The translations under genes and the position numbers were made by a program. Shown one piece after another: positions 46,153 through 54,948 of a DNA stretch of 64,000 bases (position 1 is its first letter; every line of letters starts with the position of its first letter). Source of the stretch: Rhodococcus sp. Leaf278 (lineage in GTDB: Bacteria > Actinomycetota > Actinomycetes > Mycobacteriales > Mycobacteriaceae); contig NZ_LMRR01000001.1 in NCBI RefSeq assembly GCF_001426085.1, forward strand, positions 311,539 through 375,538, in the 5' to 3' direction. The notes below the pieces were generated by a model. That model was not told where the DNA came from and ran no database searches. It saw nothing but the letters and a program-made list of their open reading frames with translations.

Positions 46153-46818
46153 TCAGAACAGAACGAGCCAGACCGCGATCAGGTGGCAGGTCGCCGCCAA
46201 TACCGTTGCGGCATGGAAGAACTCGTGATGGCCGAATGTCGTCGGCCAAGGATTGGGCCATTTGGTTGCGTACAGCACGGCCCCGACGCTGTAGAAGATT
46301 CCGCCGACGAGCAGCAGTAGGAACGGTGCAAAGCCGACGTGGTCGATCAGGGCGGGCGCAACCGGAACGATCGCCCAGCCGAGAACGAGATACAGCGGTA
46401 CACCGACCCAGCGGGGAGCCGTGGGCCACAACATCTTCAGAGCCACTCCGGCGAAGGCCCCGAGCCACACGACGATCAGCAATGTGCGTCCGGTGGAGGC
46501 GGGCAGGCCCAACACGGCGAACGGGGTGTAGCTGCCGGCGATGAAGAGGAAGATCATCGAATGATCGGCGCGCTTCATCCAGATCTGCGACGCCGCGGTC
46601 TTCCACGACACGCGGTGGTACGTGGCACTGACTCCGAAAACCCCGCAGACGGTGATGGCATACACGCCCGTCGCCAGGCCCGCGCTCACCGAGACCATGC
46701 TGAACGCAAGCGTGACGAGCGTGATCGCACAGACCACCGCCACGCAGAACGCGTACAGGTGAATCCAACCGCGCATACGAGGTTTGACGGGTATCTCGTC
46801 GAGTCCGAACATCGTCAT
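46153..46818 (-). CDS. Hemolysin III/PAQR-family membrane protein
   Basis: The 221-residue protein has seven hydrophobic helices and the PAQR metal-site motifs: SATYHRVSW, KRADHSMIFLFIAGSYTP and FGHHEFFHA. These Asp/His residues bind zinc in the family, and hydrolase activity on ceramide-like substrates is known only for eukaryotic adiponectin receptors. Bacterial function is uncertain. GGGAGG precedes the ATG at 46818. Same place as Rv1085c. Confidence 0.88.
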   Translation of the reverse strand: MTMFGLDEIPVKPRMRGWIHLYAFCVAVVCAITLVTLAFSMVSVSAGLATGVYAITVCGVFGVSATYHRVSWKTAASQIWMKRADHSMIFLFIAGSYTPFAVLGLPASTGRTLLIVVWLGAFAGVALKMLWPTAPRWVGVPLYLVLGWAIVPVAPALIDHVGFAPFLLLLVGGIFYSVGAVLYATKWPNPWPTTFGHHEFFHAATVLAATCHLIAVWLVLF

Positions 46819-46930
46819 GTCGATTGCCTCCCGTGCCGCAGTCCGAACCTACGCAACCGTAGGTTCAGACGCTACTGTACCGTCCGCCCGCCCGCAGACG
46901 TCGGCGTAAGGTGATCCCGCAGTGCCGAAG

Positions 46931-46985
46931 GAGCAGCGGTGACGGGAACAGTGGTGACGGAGCAGTGGTGACGAAGCAGTGGTGA
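46931..46985 (+). repeat. 14-15 bp degenerate repeats before the cis-prenyltransferase
   Basis: Four copies of a GCAGTGGTGACGGA-like unit (GGTGA steps at 46938, 46953, 46967 and 46981) cover the leader and first codons of the next gene. Each contains GTG, so several potential start codons stack here, but upstream ones meet a stop codon or are out of frame. Confidence 0.6.
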
Positions 46986-47761
46986 TCATTCCGCAGAAGG
47001 TGCGCGGCGTTCTCTACAACGTCTACGAGCGGCGGCTACTGAGCCAGCTCGAAGGCGTGCAGCACCCGCGACACGTCGCGGTGATGTGCGACGGCAATCG
47101 CCGCTGGGCGCGTGAGAACGGGTTCACCGACGTCGCACACGGACACCGCATGGGGGCTCTGAAGATCGCCGAGATGCTCGGCTGGTGCGACGCCGCCGGA
47201 ATCGAGATGGCCACCATCTACCTGCTCTCCACCGAGAACCTCCGCCGGGAAGCCGACGAACTCGATTCGCTGCTCGATATCATCACCGACGTCGTCGAGG
47301 AGATCTGCGGGCCGGAGATGAACTGGGGCGTCAAACTCGTCGGCACCCTCGATCTGCTGCCCGCCTCCACCTCGCGCCGTCTGAAGGAAGCGGCCGCGCT
47401 CACCGAGGGACGGACAGGAACACACGTCAACGTTGCCGTCGGATACGGCGGTCGGCAGGAAATCGCCGATGCCGTGCAGTCACTGGTGAGCGAGAAGATC
47501 GCCGAGGGTGTGACCGGAGACGAGCTGATCTCCTCCATCAACGTCGACGGCATCGACAGTCACCTCTACACCTCCGGCCAGCCCGATCCCGATCTCGTCA
47601 TCCGTACCTCGGGCGAACAGCGACTCTCCGGGTTTCTGCTGTGGCAGAGCGCCTATTCGGAAATCTGGTTCACCGAGGCCTACTGGCCCGAATTCCGACG
47701 TGTCGACTTCCTGCGCGCGTTGCGTGACTTCGCGGCCAGACACCGTCGTTTCGGTATCTGA
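46979..47761 (+). CDS. Isoprenyl (cis-prenyl) transferase, Rv1086-like
   Basis: The 260-residue enzyme condenses isopentenyl diphosphate with an allylic primer in Z configuration. Family regions are present: HVAVMCDGNRRWARENG (catalytic Asp), IYLLSTENLRR, VAVGYGGRQEI, and RTSGEQRLSGFLLWQSAYSEIWF. By position after hemolysin III it corresponds to Rv1086, the short-chain enzyme making Z,E-farnesyl diphosphate for decaprenyl phosphate synthesis. Chain length cannot be fixed from sequence alone. The start is GTG 46979. Confidence 0.88.
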   Translation: MVIIPQKVRGVLYNVYERRLLSQLEGVQHPRHVAVMCDGNRRWARENGFTDVAHGHRMGALKIAEMLGWCDAAGIEMATIYLLSTENLRREADELDSLLDIITDVVEEICGPEMNWGVKLVGTLDLLPASTSRRLKEAAALTEGRTGTHVNVAVGYGGRQEIADAVQSLVSEKIAEGVTGDELISSINVDGIDSHLYTSGQPDPDLVIRTSGEQRLSGFLLWQSAYSEIWFTEAYWPEFRRVDFLRALRDFAARHRRFGI

Positions 47762-47807
47762 CGTGCACGACTGGACCGTCTGGTCATTCCGCAGGCTTCA
47801 CTCCTGC

Positions 47808-47823
47808 TCGTAGCCTGCTACGA
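47808..47823. terminator. Hairpin between convergent cis-prenyltransferase and coaA genes
   Basis: TCGTAGC-CT-GCTACGA is a perfect 7-bp hairpin inside the 84-bp gap between the two convergent stop codons. CCGCAGG (47789-47795) and CCTGCGG (47838-47844) can pair around it. Its core TCGTAGC-YY-GCTACGAA also appears in the larger palindrome after phoH2. Confidence 0.5.
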
Positions 47824-47845
47824 ACTTCCGTTCACGACCTGCGGT

Positions 47846-48769
47846 CTACAACTTTCGCAGGCGCAGCCTGTTGATCGTATGGTCGTTGTCCTTGCGCAAC
47901 ACCATGGTCGCGCGCGGCCGGGTCGGCAGGATGTTCTCCACCAGGTTCGGCAGGTTGATCGAATGCCACAGATCCTCCGCGGCGATCTGCGCGTGGTCGT
48001 CGGACAGGCCGGCGTAATGGTGGAAATGCGAGGACGGATCGGTGAACGACGTCTTCCGTAACGCGAGAAAGCGTTTGACGTACCAGCTCTCGATGTCCTC
48101 GATGCGCGCGTCGACGTAGATCGAGAAGTCGAACAGATCCGAGACCATCAATCGCGGTCCGGTCTGTAATACGTTGAGCCCCTCCACGATCAGGATGTCG
48201 GGTTGCCGGACCATGTGGTACTGGCCCTTGACGATGTCGTACGAGACGTGTGAATAGACCGGCGCGCCGACCTCCTCGGTACCGGATTTGACCTCGGTGA
48301 CGAACCTGAGGAGTTTGCGCCTGTCGTAGCTCTCGGGAAAACCCTTGCGGTGCAAGATTCCTCGACGCATGAGCTCGGCCGTCGGATACAGGAATCCGTC
48401 GGTGGTGACCAGGTCGACCCGCGGATGATGGTCCCACCGGGCCAGGAGTGCTTGCAGCACACGGGCTGTCGTCGACTTGCCGACGGCGACGCTGCCCGCG
48501 ACACCGATGACGAAGGGGACCTGACGATCGGGATGCTTTTCGCCGAGGAAGGTCGCAGTCGCTGCGAAGAGCCGCTGCCGGGCCGCGACCTGGAGGTGGA
48601 TCAAACGCGCCAGGGGTAGGTAGACCTCGGCCACCTCGTCGAGGTCGATCTGTTCACCGAGACCGCGCAGCCCGATCAGCTCTTCCTCGGTGAGCACCAA
48701 GGGCGTGGATTGGCGCAGCGTGCGCCACTGCACACGGTCGAACTCGACGTACGGGCTGGACTCACTCAC
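47846..48769 (-). CDS. coaA: Type I pantothenate kinase
   Basis: The 307-residue kinase phosphorylates pantothenate in the first committed step of CoA synthesis. P-loop [42 protein letters not shown], and [31 protein letters not shown] match CoaA. GAGGGGAG sets the GTG at 48769 ([12 protein letters not shown]), agreeing with the start region of the M. tuberculosis protein; the upstream open frame runs through a long hairpin. Confidence 0.95.
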   Translation of the reverse strand: MSESSPYVEFDRVQWRTLRQSTPLVLTEEELIGLRGLGEQIDLDEVAEVYLPLARLIHLQVAARQRLFAATATFLGEKHPDRQVPFVIGVAGSVAVGKSTTARVLQALLARWDHHPRVDLVTTDGFLYPTAELMRRGILHRKGFPESYDRRKLLRFVTEVKSGTEEVGAPVYSHVSYDIVKGQYHMVRQPDILIVEGLNVLQTGPRLMVSDLFDFSIYVDARIEDIESWYVKRFLALRKTSFTDPSSHFHHYAGLSDDHAQIAAEDLWHSINLPNLVENILPTRPRATMVLRKDNDHTINRLRLRKL

Positions 48770-48782
48770 GCGCGACTCCCCT

Positions 48783-48824
48783 CGTGCGCCTTTTGCGTAC
48801 TTGGGGGTACGCAAAAGGCGCACG
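48783..48824. other. Perfect 18-bp inverted repeat in the coaA leader
   Basis: CGTGCGCCTTTTGCGTAC (48783-48800) and its exact inverse (48807-48824) enclose TTGGGG. The hairpin begins 14 bp before the coaA start, just 5' of its GAGGGGAG ribosome-binding site, in a divergent promoter region. It could be a leader structure or a dispersed palindromic element. Confidence 0.85.
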
Positions 48825-48913
48825 ATGAGTCCGGAAGTCGCATGGCTTCAGATTGTGCTCGGTCGCTGACGTTCGCGCACGGGCGGGGTCGTTCGCCGTA
48901 CTAGGGTTCGGGT

Positions 48914-50110
48914 ATGGATGCTGCTTCCCTCGTTCGTGAATACCTGCTGCTGGGCCTGAGTTTCGACCGGCTCGAAGACGGATTCGTCGACGCGTACACC
49001 GGCGATCCCGAGTTGCGTCGCATCACCGAGAACGCCCCGGCACCCGAGCCTCGTGAGCTGGTCCGTCGAGCACAGACACTGCGGGCGGAGCTCGGCAACG
49101 TCGATCTGACGCCCGAGCGCACGACGTTCCTCGACGTCCACCTCCGCGCACTCGAATGCTCCGCGCGCAAGTTCGCCGGCGAGGACATCGGCTTCGTCGA
49201 CGAGGTGTACGCGTACTTCGACGTCCGCATCGCCGCGGGCGATCAGGACCAGTACCTGCAGGCCCACCGCAAGATGGACGAGGTCCTCGCCGGGCCGGGT
49301 TCGTTGAGCGAACGGTTGATCGCCCATCGCCGCGCTGACGTCATCCCCGCCGACCGCCTGCAGGACTGCGTCGAAGCGTTCTCCTCCGCGCTACGCGACC
49401 GCGTCCGCGCCGAGTACGCGTTGCCCGACACCGAGAAGGTCACCTACGAGGTCGTCGGCGACAAGCCCTGGTCCGGATTCAACTATTACCTCGGCGACTT
49501 CCAGTCCACCGTCGCGATCAACTCCGACATCGAGCAGCAGATGGCCAATCTGCCGCACCTCATCGCGCACGAGTCGTACCCCGGCCACCACACCGAGCAC
49601 TGCCGCAAGGAAACCGGGCTCGTCGGTGCAGGGCAGCTCGAGCAGACTCTGTTCGTGGTCAACACTCCGCAGTGCCTGATGGCCGAGGGACTGGCCGACC
49701 ATGCTCTCGGGGCGATCGTCGGCGAAGGCTGGGGCGCGTGGGCGCAGGAGATCTATGCCGACCTCGGACTGCGCTTCGACGGTGAGAAGGCCGAGCGACT
49801 CTCTGCTGCGTCGAGCCAGTTGTTGGGGGTTCGTCAGGACGCCGCGCTGTTGCTGCACGATCAGCACAAGAGCGAGGACGACGTGGCCGCTTACCTGGAG
49901 CGGTGGTCGTTGGCATCGCCGCAGCGCGCCCGGCACAGCCTGCGCTTCCTGTCCTCCCCACTGTGGCGGGCGTACATCAGCACCTACGTCGAGGGCTACA
50001 AGCTGTTGGCCGGTTGGCTGGATCAGGGAACGACCGTCAGCGAGCGCGCGCAGCTGTTCGGCAGGCTCCTCGACGAGCCACTGACACCGGGCGCAGTACG
50101 CGTCTCGTAA
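48914..50110 (+). CDS. DUF885 family putative metallopeptidase
   Basis: The 398-residue protein carries [18 protein letters not shown], the HE-x4-GHH zinc motif of DUF885 proteins, with [31 protein letters not shown] supplying the downstream Glu. No signal peptide is seen, so it is probably cytoplasmic. It is shorter than the usual 550-600 residue members. Its substrate is unknown. It lies between coaA and glyA, which are adjacent in M. tuberculosis. Confidence 0.82.
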   Translation: MDAASLVREYLLLGLSFDRLEDGFVDAYTGDPELRRITENAPAPEPRELVRRAQTLRAELGNVDLTPERTTFLDVHLRALECSARKFAGEDIGFVDEVYAYFDVRIAAGDQDQYLQAHRKMDEVLAGPGSLSERLIAHRRADVIPADRLQDCVEAFSSALRDRVRAEYALPDTEKVTYEVVGDKPWSGFNYYLGDFQSTVAINSDIEQQMANLPHLIAHESYPGHHTEHCRKETGLVGAGQLEQTLFVVNTPQCLMAEGLADHALGAIVGEGWGAWAQEIYADLGLRFDGEKAERLSAASSQLLGVRQDAALLLHDQHKSEDDVAAYLERWSLASPQRARHSLRFLSSPLWRAYISTYVEGYKLLAGWLDQGTTVSERAQLFGRLLDEPLTPGAVRVS

Positions 50111-50157
50111 ACTGGGCCTCGCCCCTCTCATTCTGCTGTCCCTTGGAGACTTTCGTT

Positions 50158-51441
50158 ATGACTGACGTCAACAACCTGTCACTGGCCGAACTCGATCCCG
50201 AGGTCGCCGAGGCGATGGCCGGTGAGCTGGGACGTCAGCGTGACACGTTGGAAATGATCGCGTCGGAGAACTTCGTTCCTCGTGCGGTTCTGCAGGCCCA
50301 GGGCAGCGTCCTGACCAACAAGTACGCCGAGGGTTACCCCGGACGTCGCTACTACGGCGGTTGCGAGCACGTCGACATCGTCGAGGATCTCGCACGCAAC
50401 CGCGCCAAGGAACTCTTCGGTGCCGAGTTCGCCAACGTGCAGCCGCACGCAGGCGCGCAGGCGAACGCCGCTGTGCTGATGGCGCTGATCAACCCGGGCG
50501 ACAAGATCATGGGCCTCGATCTCGCGCACGGCGGCCACCTCACCCACGGCATGAAGCTCAACTTCTCGGGCAAGCTCTACGAGGTCGAGTCCTACGGCGT
50601 GTCGAAGGAAGACCACCGCATCGACATGGACGAGGTGCGGAAGCAGGCCATCGCAGCCAAGCCGCAGGTACTCATCGCCGGCTGGTCCGCGTACCCGCGC
50701 CACCAGGATTTTGCGGCCTTCCGTTCCATCGCCGACGAGGTCGGAGCGCTGCTGTGGGTCGACATGGCGCACTTCGCTGGACTCGTCGCAGCAGGGGTGC
50801 ACCCCTCGCCCGTGCCCTACGCCGACGTCGTCTCCTCCACCGTGCACAAGACCCTCGGCGGACCCCGCTCCGGCATCATCCTGGCCAAGAAGGAATGGGC
50901 CAAGAAGCTCAACTCCGCAGTGTTCCCCGGACAGCAGGGCGGGCCGCTGATGCACGCCATCGCCGCCAAAGCCGTCGCCTTCAAAATCGCGGCGACGCCG
51001 GAGTTCAAGGAGCGCCAGGAGCGCACCCTGCTCGGTGCCTCGCTGCTCGCCGAGCGCCTCACCGGTGCCGACGTCGCCGACAAGGGTGTCTCGGTCCTCA
51101 CCGGCGGCACCGACGTCCACCTGGTACTCGTCGACCTGCGCAACTCCGAGCTCGACGGCCAGCAGGCCGAAGACCTGCTGCACGAGGTCGGGATCACCGT
51201 CAACCGCAACGCTGTGCCCTTCGACCCGCGTCCGCCGATGGTCACCTCGGGCCTGCGCATCGGCACTGGTGCACTGGCAACTCGCGGATTCGGTGAGGCC
51301 GAGTTCACCGAGGTCGCCGACATCATCGGTACCGCGCTGGCTACGGGTCAGGCCACCGACGCTCTCAAGGAACGCGTCGTGAAACTGGCGCAGAGCAAGC
51401 CGCTGTACGAGGGCCTCGAGGACTGGGGATTGCTGGGCTGA
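50158..51441 (+). CDS. glyA: Serine hydroxymethyltransferase
   Basis: The 427-residue PLP enzyme interconverts serine and glycine while loading tetrahydrofolate. [36 protein letters not shown] is the family N-terminal block, and [16 protein letters not shown] holds the PLP-binding Lys. Start ATG 50158 follows TTGGAGA. Two clusters of palindromic elements begin 39 bp after its stop. Confidence 0.97.
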   Translation: MTDVNNLSLAELDPEVAEAMAGELGRQRDTLEMIASENFVPRAVLQAQGSVLTNKYAEGYPGRRYYGGCEHVDIVEDLARNRAKELFGAEFANVQPHAGAQANAAVLMALINPGDKIMGLDLAHGGHLTHGMKLNFSGKLYEVESYGVSKEDHRIDMDEVRKQAIAAKPQVLIAGWSAYPRHQDFAAFRSIADEVGALLWVDMAHFAGLVAAGVHPSPVPYADVVSSTVHKTLGGPRSGIILAKKEWAKKLNSAVFPGQQGGPLMHAIAAKAVAFKIAATPEFKERQERTLLGASLLAERLTGADVADKGVSVLTGGTDVHLVLVDLRNSELDGQQAEDLLHEVGITVNRNAVPFDPRPPMVTSGLRIGTGALATRGFGEAEFTEVADIIGTALATGQATDALKERVVKLAQSKPLYEGLEDWGLLG

Positions 51442-51480
51442 CCCTGGTTCACCGGCCTACCCTCGCCCGCCCGGTCCGCG

Positions 51481-51525
51481 TCAATGGACCGTTGCACCGC
51501 TCAGACGTATTCAGTGGTTCATTCA
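51481..51525 (+). repeat. ATCAATG-type palindromic element, long-loop subtype (copy B1)
   Basis: TCAATGGACC and GGTTCATTCA arms around a 25-nt loop starting GTTGCACCGCTCAGACG. It differs from copy A1 (31399) at only a few positions. Confidence 0.85.
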
Positions 51526-51544
51526 CGCAGCATGCTGGTCTGCG

Positions 51545-51589
51545 TCAACGGACCGTTGCACCGCCCAGACGTATGCAGTGGTTCATTGA
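51545..51589 (+). repeat. ATCAATG-type palindromic element, long-loop subtype (copy B2)
   Basis: TCAACGGACC and GGTTCATTGA arms around the loop starting GTTGCACCGCCCAGACG, a direct repeat of B1 with a 64-bp period. The right arm here restores the TCAATGAACC complement. Confidence 0.85.
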
Positions 51590-51609
51590 TTCACACCCAC
51601 CCCGGTCGG

Positions 51610-51656
51610 ATCAATGTGGCTTTCAGTCGATCTGAGTGCAACAAAGCCACATTGAT
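51610..51656 (-). repeat. ATCAATG-type palindromic element, short-loop subtype (copy B3)
   Basis: Perfect 14-bp arms ATCAATGTGGCTTT (51610-51623) and AAAGCCACATTGAT (51643-51656) enclose a 19-nt loop; on the minus strand the loop reads GTTGCACTCAGATCGACTG. It is the best-formed copy and is inverted relative to B1 and B2. Confidence 0.9.
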
Positions 51657-51946
51657 TCACCCGGGGAGGGCACTTTCAGCACAGGCTGCCGGCCGACCTG
51701 GGGCGACGTCGACGTAACGCGTTGTTCACCGACACGCCAGACACTTAGCGAGCCGAACCTGGGTTTCGGCGGTACCGTCGGCAGTAACAGGCAGCGGGGA
51801 AGTTGCCTGTGCGGGAGGTTCTGATACGTGACTGAGCTAGTGAGCGCGAGAGGGCCGGTACCCGGTCCTCGTGTCACCTGACACATCGGACCCGACCGGC
51901 CGAGCGACAGAGTTTGCGCGGTGCCGCGCAGACGTAGGAGCCCCAC

Positions 51947-53272
51947 GTGACCACTTCACGCTCCGTTTCCGCCCCTCTTCGGACATTCGTGCTCGATACC
52001 TCGGTCCTGCTGTCGGATCCGTGGGCAGTCATCCGGTTCGCCGAGCACAATGTGGTACTTCCGTTGATCGTGATCAGCGAGTTGGAGGGCAAACGCCACC
52101 ATCACGAACTGGGATGGTTCGCGCGGGAATCCTTGCGCATGCTCGACGACCTTCGCGTCGAATTCGGCCGACTCGACCAGCCGGTTCCCATCGGAACATC
52201 AGGTGGCACACTGCAAGTCGAGCTCAATCACACCGATCCTTCGGTGCTTCCCGTCGGGTTCCGTACCGACTCGAACGACTCCAGGATCCTCGCGTGCGCC
52301 CTCAACCTGGCGGCCGAGGGCAAGGATGTGGTGTTGGTCAGCAAAGACATCCCGCTGCGCGTCAAGGCCGGTGCTGTCGGGCTTCCCGCCGACGAGTACC
52401 ACGCTCACGATGTGGTGCCGTCCGGCTGGACCGGCATGACCGAGCTCGACGTGCCGTCCGATGCCGTCGACACGCTGTTCAACGACGGCGTCATCGACCT
52501 GGCCGAGGCGCGAGACCTACCGTGCCACACGGGAGTTCGACTGCTGGCCGGACGGCAGAGTGCGCTGGGCCGCGTCACGCCCGACAAGCAGATTCAGCTC
52601 GTGCGCGGTGAGCGAGAGGCGTTCGGTCTGCACGGTCGTTCGGCGGAACAGCGAGTGGCGCTGGATCTGCTGCTCGACGAGAGCATCGGCATCGTCTCGC
52701 TCGGTGGAAAGGCAGGCACCGGTAAGTCCGCTCTGGCGCTGACCGCCGGTCTCGAGGCAGTCCTCGAACGTCGCTCGCATCGGAAAGTTGTTGTCTTCCG
52801 GCCTCTGTACGCCGTCGGCGGCCAGGAGCTCGGCTATCTCCCCGGCAGCGAGAGCGAGAAGATGGGGCCGTGGGGTCAGGCGGTGTTCGATACCCTCGAA
52901 GGGCTCGCGAGCCCGGAGGTCATGGAGGAGGTCATCGCCCGCGGAATGCTGGAAGTGTTGCCACTGACGCACATTCGTGGTCGATCGCTGCACGATTCCT
53001 TCGTCATCGTCGACGAGGCGCAGTCCCTCGAGCGCAACGTGCTGCTGACGGTCCTGTCCAGGCTCGGTAGCGGCTCACGCGTCGTACTCACCCATGACGT
53101 CGCGCAGCGAGACAACCTTCGTGTCGGGCGGCACGACGGCGTAGCTGCCGTCATCGAAAAGCTGAAGGGGCACCCGCTTTTCGCGCACATCACGCTCACC
53201 CGTAGCGAGCGTTCACCGATCGCCGCACTGGTGACGGAGATGCTGGAAGAGTTCGGTCCGTCAGGAGCCTGA
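51947..53272 (+). CDS. phoH2: PhoH2-type PIN domain-PhoH ATPase
   Basis: The 441-residue protein has an N-terminal PIN ribonuclease domain ([19 protein letters not shown]; acidic residues continue at [16 protein letters not shown] and [14 protein letters not shown]) and a C-terminal PhoH ATPase ([21 protein letters not shown] near residue 254; [17 protein letters not shown]). Mycobacterial PhoH2 is an RNA helicase-RNase. TAGGAG precedes GTG 51947. Downstream is a long palindrome. Confidence 0.93.
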   Translation: MTTSRSVSAPLRTFVLDTSVLLSDPWAVIRFAEHNVVLPLIVISELEGKRHHHELGWFARESLRMLDDLRVEFGRLDQPVPIGTSGGTLQVELNHTDPSVLPVGFRTDSNDSRILACALNLAAEGKDVVLVSKDIPLRVKAGAVGLPADEYHAHDVVPSGWTGMTELDVPSDAVDTLFNDGVIDLAEARDLPCHTGVRLLAGRQSALGRVTPDKQIQLVRGEREAFGLHGRSAEQRVALDLLLDESIGIVSLGGKAGTGKSALALTAGLEAVLERRSHRKVVVFRPLYAVGGQELGYLPGSESEKMGPWGQAVFDTLEGLASPEVMEEVIARGMLEVLPLTHIRGRSLHDSFVIVDEAQSLERNVLLTVLSRLGSGSRVVLTHDVAQRDNLRVGRHDGVAAVIEKLKGHPLFAHITLTRSERSPIAALVTEMLEEFGPSGA

Positions 53273-53280
53273 GCGCTGCG

Positions 53281-53330
53281 CCCACGTGCACGGAACTTCG
53301 TAGCCCGCTACGAAGTTTCGTGCACGTGGG
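53281..53330. terminator. 24-bp palindrome between convergent phoH2 and the epoxide-hydrolase-like gene
   Basis: CCCACGTGCACGGAACTTCG begins a 24-bp arm (53281-53304) that pairs with 53307-53330 with one mismatch around a 2-nt loop. It starts 8 bp after the phoH2 stop and ends at the last base before the stop codon of the opposite gene, so it could end both transcripts. No T-run is present. Confidence 0.7.
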
Positions 53331-53738
53331 TCACCGGCCGGTCAGCGCTCGAAATACCGCTCGCGCAACACCTTTGAGAAAATCGGTAGTGTCGAAGTAA
53401 TCTCGCCACACGGCCACTTTGCCGTCGCGCACCTCGAATGTGCCGCACACCCAGAATTCGATTCTGATTCGACGCCAGATCAGGGCGTCGGTTCGCTCGG
53501 TGAGAACGATGTCTCCATCGGCCGCGATGTTGTGCATGACGACATCGAATCCGAAGGTCGGTTCGGCCAGCAGCGACAGGAATCTGCCGACGTTCGAGGT
53601 GCCGCGCACCTTCGGAAGCCCCACGTTGTGCCACACGACGCGATTGTCGAGTAAAGCCAGTGCGCGATCGGTGTCGCGAAGCCTCAACGCGTCGAACAGA
53701 TCTTCCACGATCTTCGTTGCCTGCTGTGTGTCTGTCAC
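53331..53738 (-). CDS. Limonene-1,2-epoxide hydrolase (LEH/EphG-like) family protein
   Basis: The 135-residue NTF2-like protein resembles M. tuberculosis EphG: VVWHNVGLPKVRG, VVMHNIAADGDIVLTERTDAL, IEFWVCGTFEVRDGKVAVWRDYFDTTDF. The Arg and two Asp residues of the LEH catalytic triad (LTERTDAL, WRDYFD) are present, supporting hydrolysis of an epoxide, perhaps of a fatty acid or sterol. The start is GTG 53738. It does not occur at this place in M. tuberculosis. Confidence 0.82.
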   Translation of the reverse strand: MTDTQQATKIVEDLFDALRLRDTDRALALLDNRVVWHNVGLPKVRGTSNVGRFLSLLAEPTFGFDVVMHNIAADGDIVLTERTDALIWRRIRIEFWVCGTFEVRDGKVAVWRDYFDTTDFLKGVARAVFRALTGR

Positions 53739-53958
53739 TTGGTGAATCGCCTCAATTCGTCGACGTCGAAGATGTCCATTGTGACCGTGTTCGACTCGGA
53801 TGTCTCACGAGAGAGTGCCACCATCGCAGAGCGGTGACTCCTGGGAATACCGTCCGCAACGGCCGAGGACAGACCTGCATCGACCTGGCCTTTGGGAGAA
53901 TTCACAGAGGTCAGGGGCGCGACGTCGGGCGCTTGGGCGCAGGCGCTACGGTTATCGC

Positions 53959-54816
53959 ATGTCTACGAACCTGTCCGACGGTGATCTGCTGGTCCGTTTG
54001 GAGCCCGCGGTCGAAGAGAATCTACGACGCCATATCGAGGCCGCGAGCGACTGGCACCCCCATGACCTCGCGCCGTTCGACGACGGCAAGAACTTCGCGT
54101 TCCTCGGCGGCGAGGACTGGTCGCCCGAGCAGTCGCACCTCAGTGATGTCGAAATCCTGGCCTCGACGGTCGCAGTCCTGGTGGCCGACAACCTACCGGC
54201 CTACCACCGCGAGTTGGCTCACGCGCTCACCGGCCTCGGGGCCTGGTGGAAGTGGACCGGCCGGTGGACGTCGGAGGAGAACCGACAGTCGATCGTGCTG
54301 CGTAACTACCTGGTGCTGACCCGCGCCGTCGATCCGGTGGCACTCGAGCGTGTCCGGATGGAACACATGACCCTCGGCTACGACGCGCCGAGTCATCATC
54401 TGCTCGACATCCTGGCCCACTTCGCCATCGAGGAAGCTGCCGCCGCGCTGCGTCACCGCAACACCGTCGCTCTCAGCAAGGATCCCGTGCTGGCTACCAT
54501 CCTCGGCAAGATCGCCGACGACGACGCCCTGCAGTCGACGTTCTACGTCAACATCCTGAACGAGGCCTTTGCCGTTGTGCCGGACCAGGCCGCGCGCGCA
54601 ATCGCCGACCGCGTGAACGGGTTCGCGATTCCGGTCGTCGACCTGCCCGAGCGCGGTAACAGCACCGCTGCACTCGCCGAAGCCGGCATCTACGACGCCG
54701 ACCAGGAACGCGAGAAGGTGTTCAAGCCCCTGCTCGCCGAGTGGAAGATCTTCGATCGCACCGATCTGGGCGAGGACGGACTGAAGGCACGCGAGGAACT
54801 CGCACACCTGGCCTGA
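53959..54816 (+). CDS. DesA-like acyl-ACP desaturase-family protein with degraded diiron site
   Basis: The 285-residue protein matches DesA1/DesA2 along its length (FDDGKNFAFLGGEDWSPEQ, DNLPAYHRELAHALTG, WWKWTGRWTSEENRQSIVLRNYLVLTRAVDP, WKIFDRTDLGEDG). Of the six diiron ligands in plant and mycobacterial desaturases, four appear changed: the Glu before DNLP is Ala (VADNLP), EENRH is EENRQ, and DExxH is DDALQ (Glu to Asp, His to Gln). Two Glu remain. A true oxygen-activating desaturase is therefore doubtful. Location near phoH2 and fum agrees with desA2 (Rv1094). TACGGT seven bases before ATG 53959 suggests a leaderless transcript. Confidence 0.82.
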   Translation: MSTNLSDGDLLVRLEPAVEENLRRHIEAASDWHPHDLAPFDDGKNFAFLGGEDWSPEQSHLSDVEILASTVAVLVADNLPAYHRELAHALTGLGAWWKWTGRWTSEENRQSIVLRNYLVLTRAVDPVALERVRMEHMTLGYDAPSHHLLDILAHFAIEEAAAALRHRNTVALSKDPVLATILGKIADDDALQSTFYVNILNEAFAVVPDQAARAIADRVNGFAIPVVDLPERGNSTAALAEAGIYDADQEREKVFKPLLAEWKIFDRTDLGEDGLKAREELAHLA

Positions 54817-54842
54817 GGTTCGGCCCCATTCGAAAGCGCCCG

Positions 54843-54910
54843 CCCCCGGCGGATCAATGCGACATTGTTGCAGTCAGAGTGACTGAAACAGACATTGATC
54901 CAACCGGGGG
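54843..54910 (+). repeat. ATCAATG-type palindromic element within a GC-clamped hairpin (copy C1)
   Basis: Outer arms CCCCCGG (54843-54849) and CCGGGGG (54904-54910) flank inner GGATCAATG and CATTGATCC arms and the loop GTTGCAGTCAGAGTGACTG. The element sits between the desA-like and fumarase stop codons and is a good candidate for a two-way terminator. Confidence 0.85.
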
Positions 54911-54948
54911 CGGGCGCGTTCAGCGGTCCGGCGAGGCGAACGGGGAAG

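Larger units (their letters stand above)
51442..51946. other. 505-bp intergenic region with three palindromic elements
   Basis: The gap between glyA and phoH2 has no gene I trust. Its first 215 bp hold three palindromic elements. The remaining 290 bp contain the phoH2 leader with TAGGAG at 51935-51940. In mycobacteria a small antitoxin gene overlaps the phoH2 start; no such frame is evident here. Confidence 0.6.

Noticed and set aside
51636-51824. 62-codon plus-strand open frame upstream of phoH2, considered as an antitoxin
   Set aside because: It begins inside a palindromic element, is 120 bp from the phoH2 start, and shows no family features.
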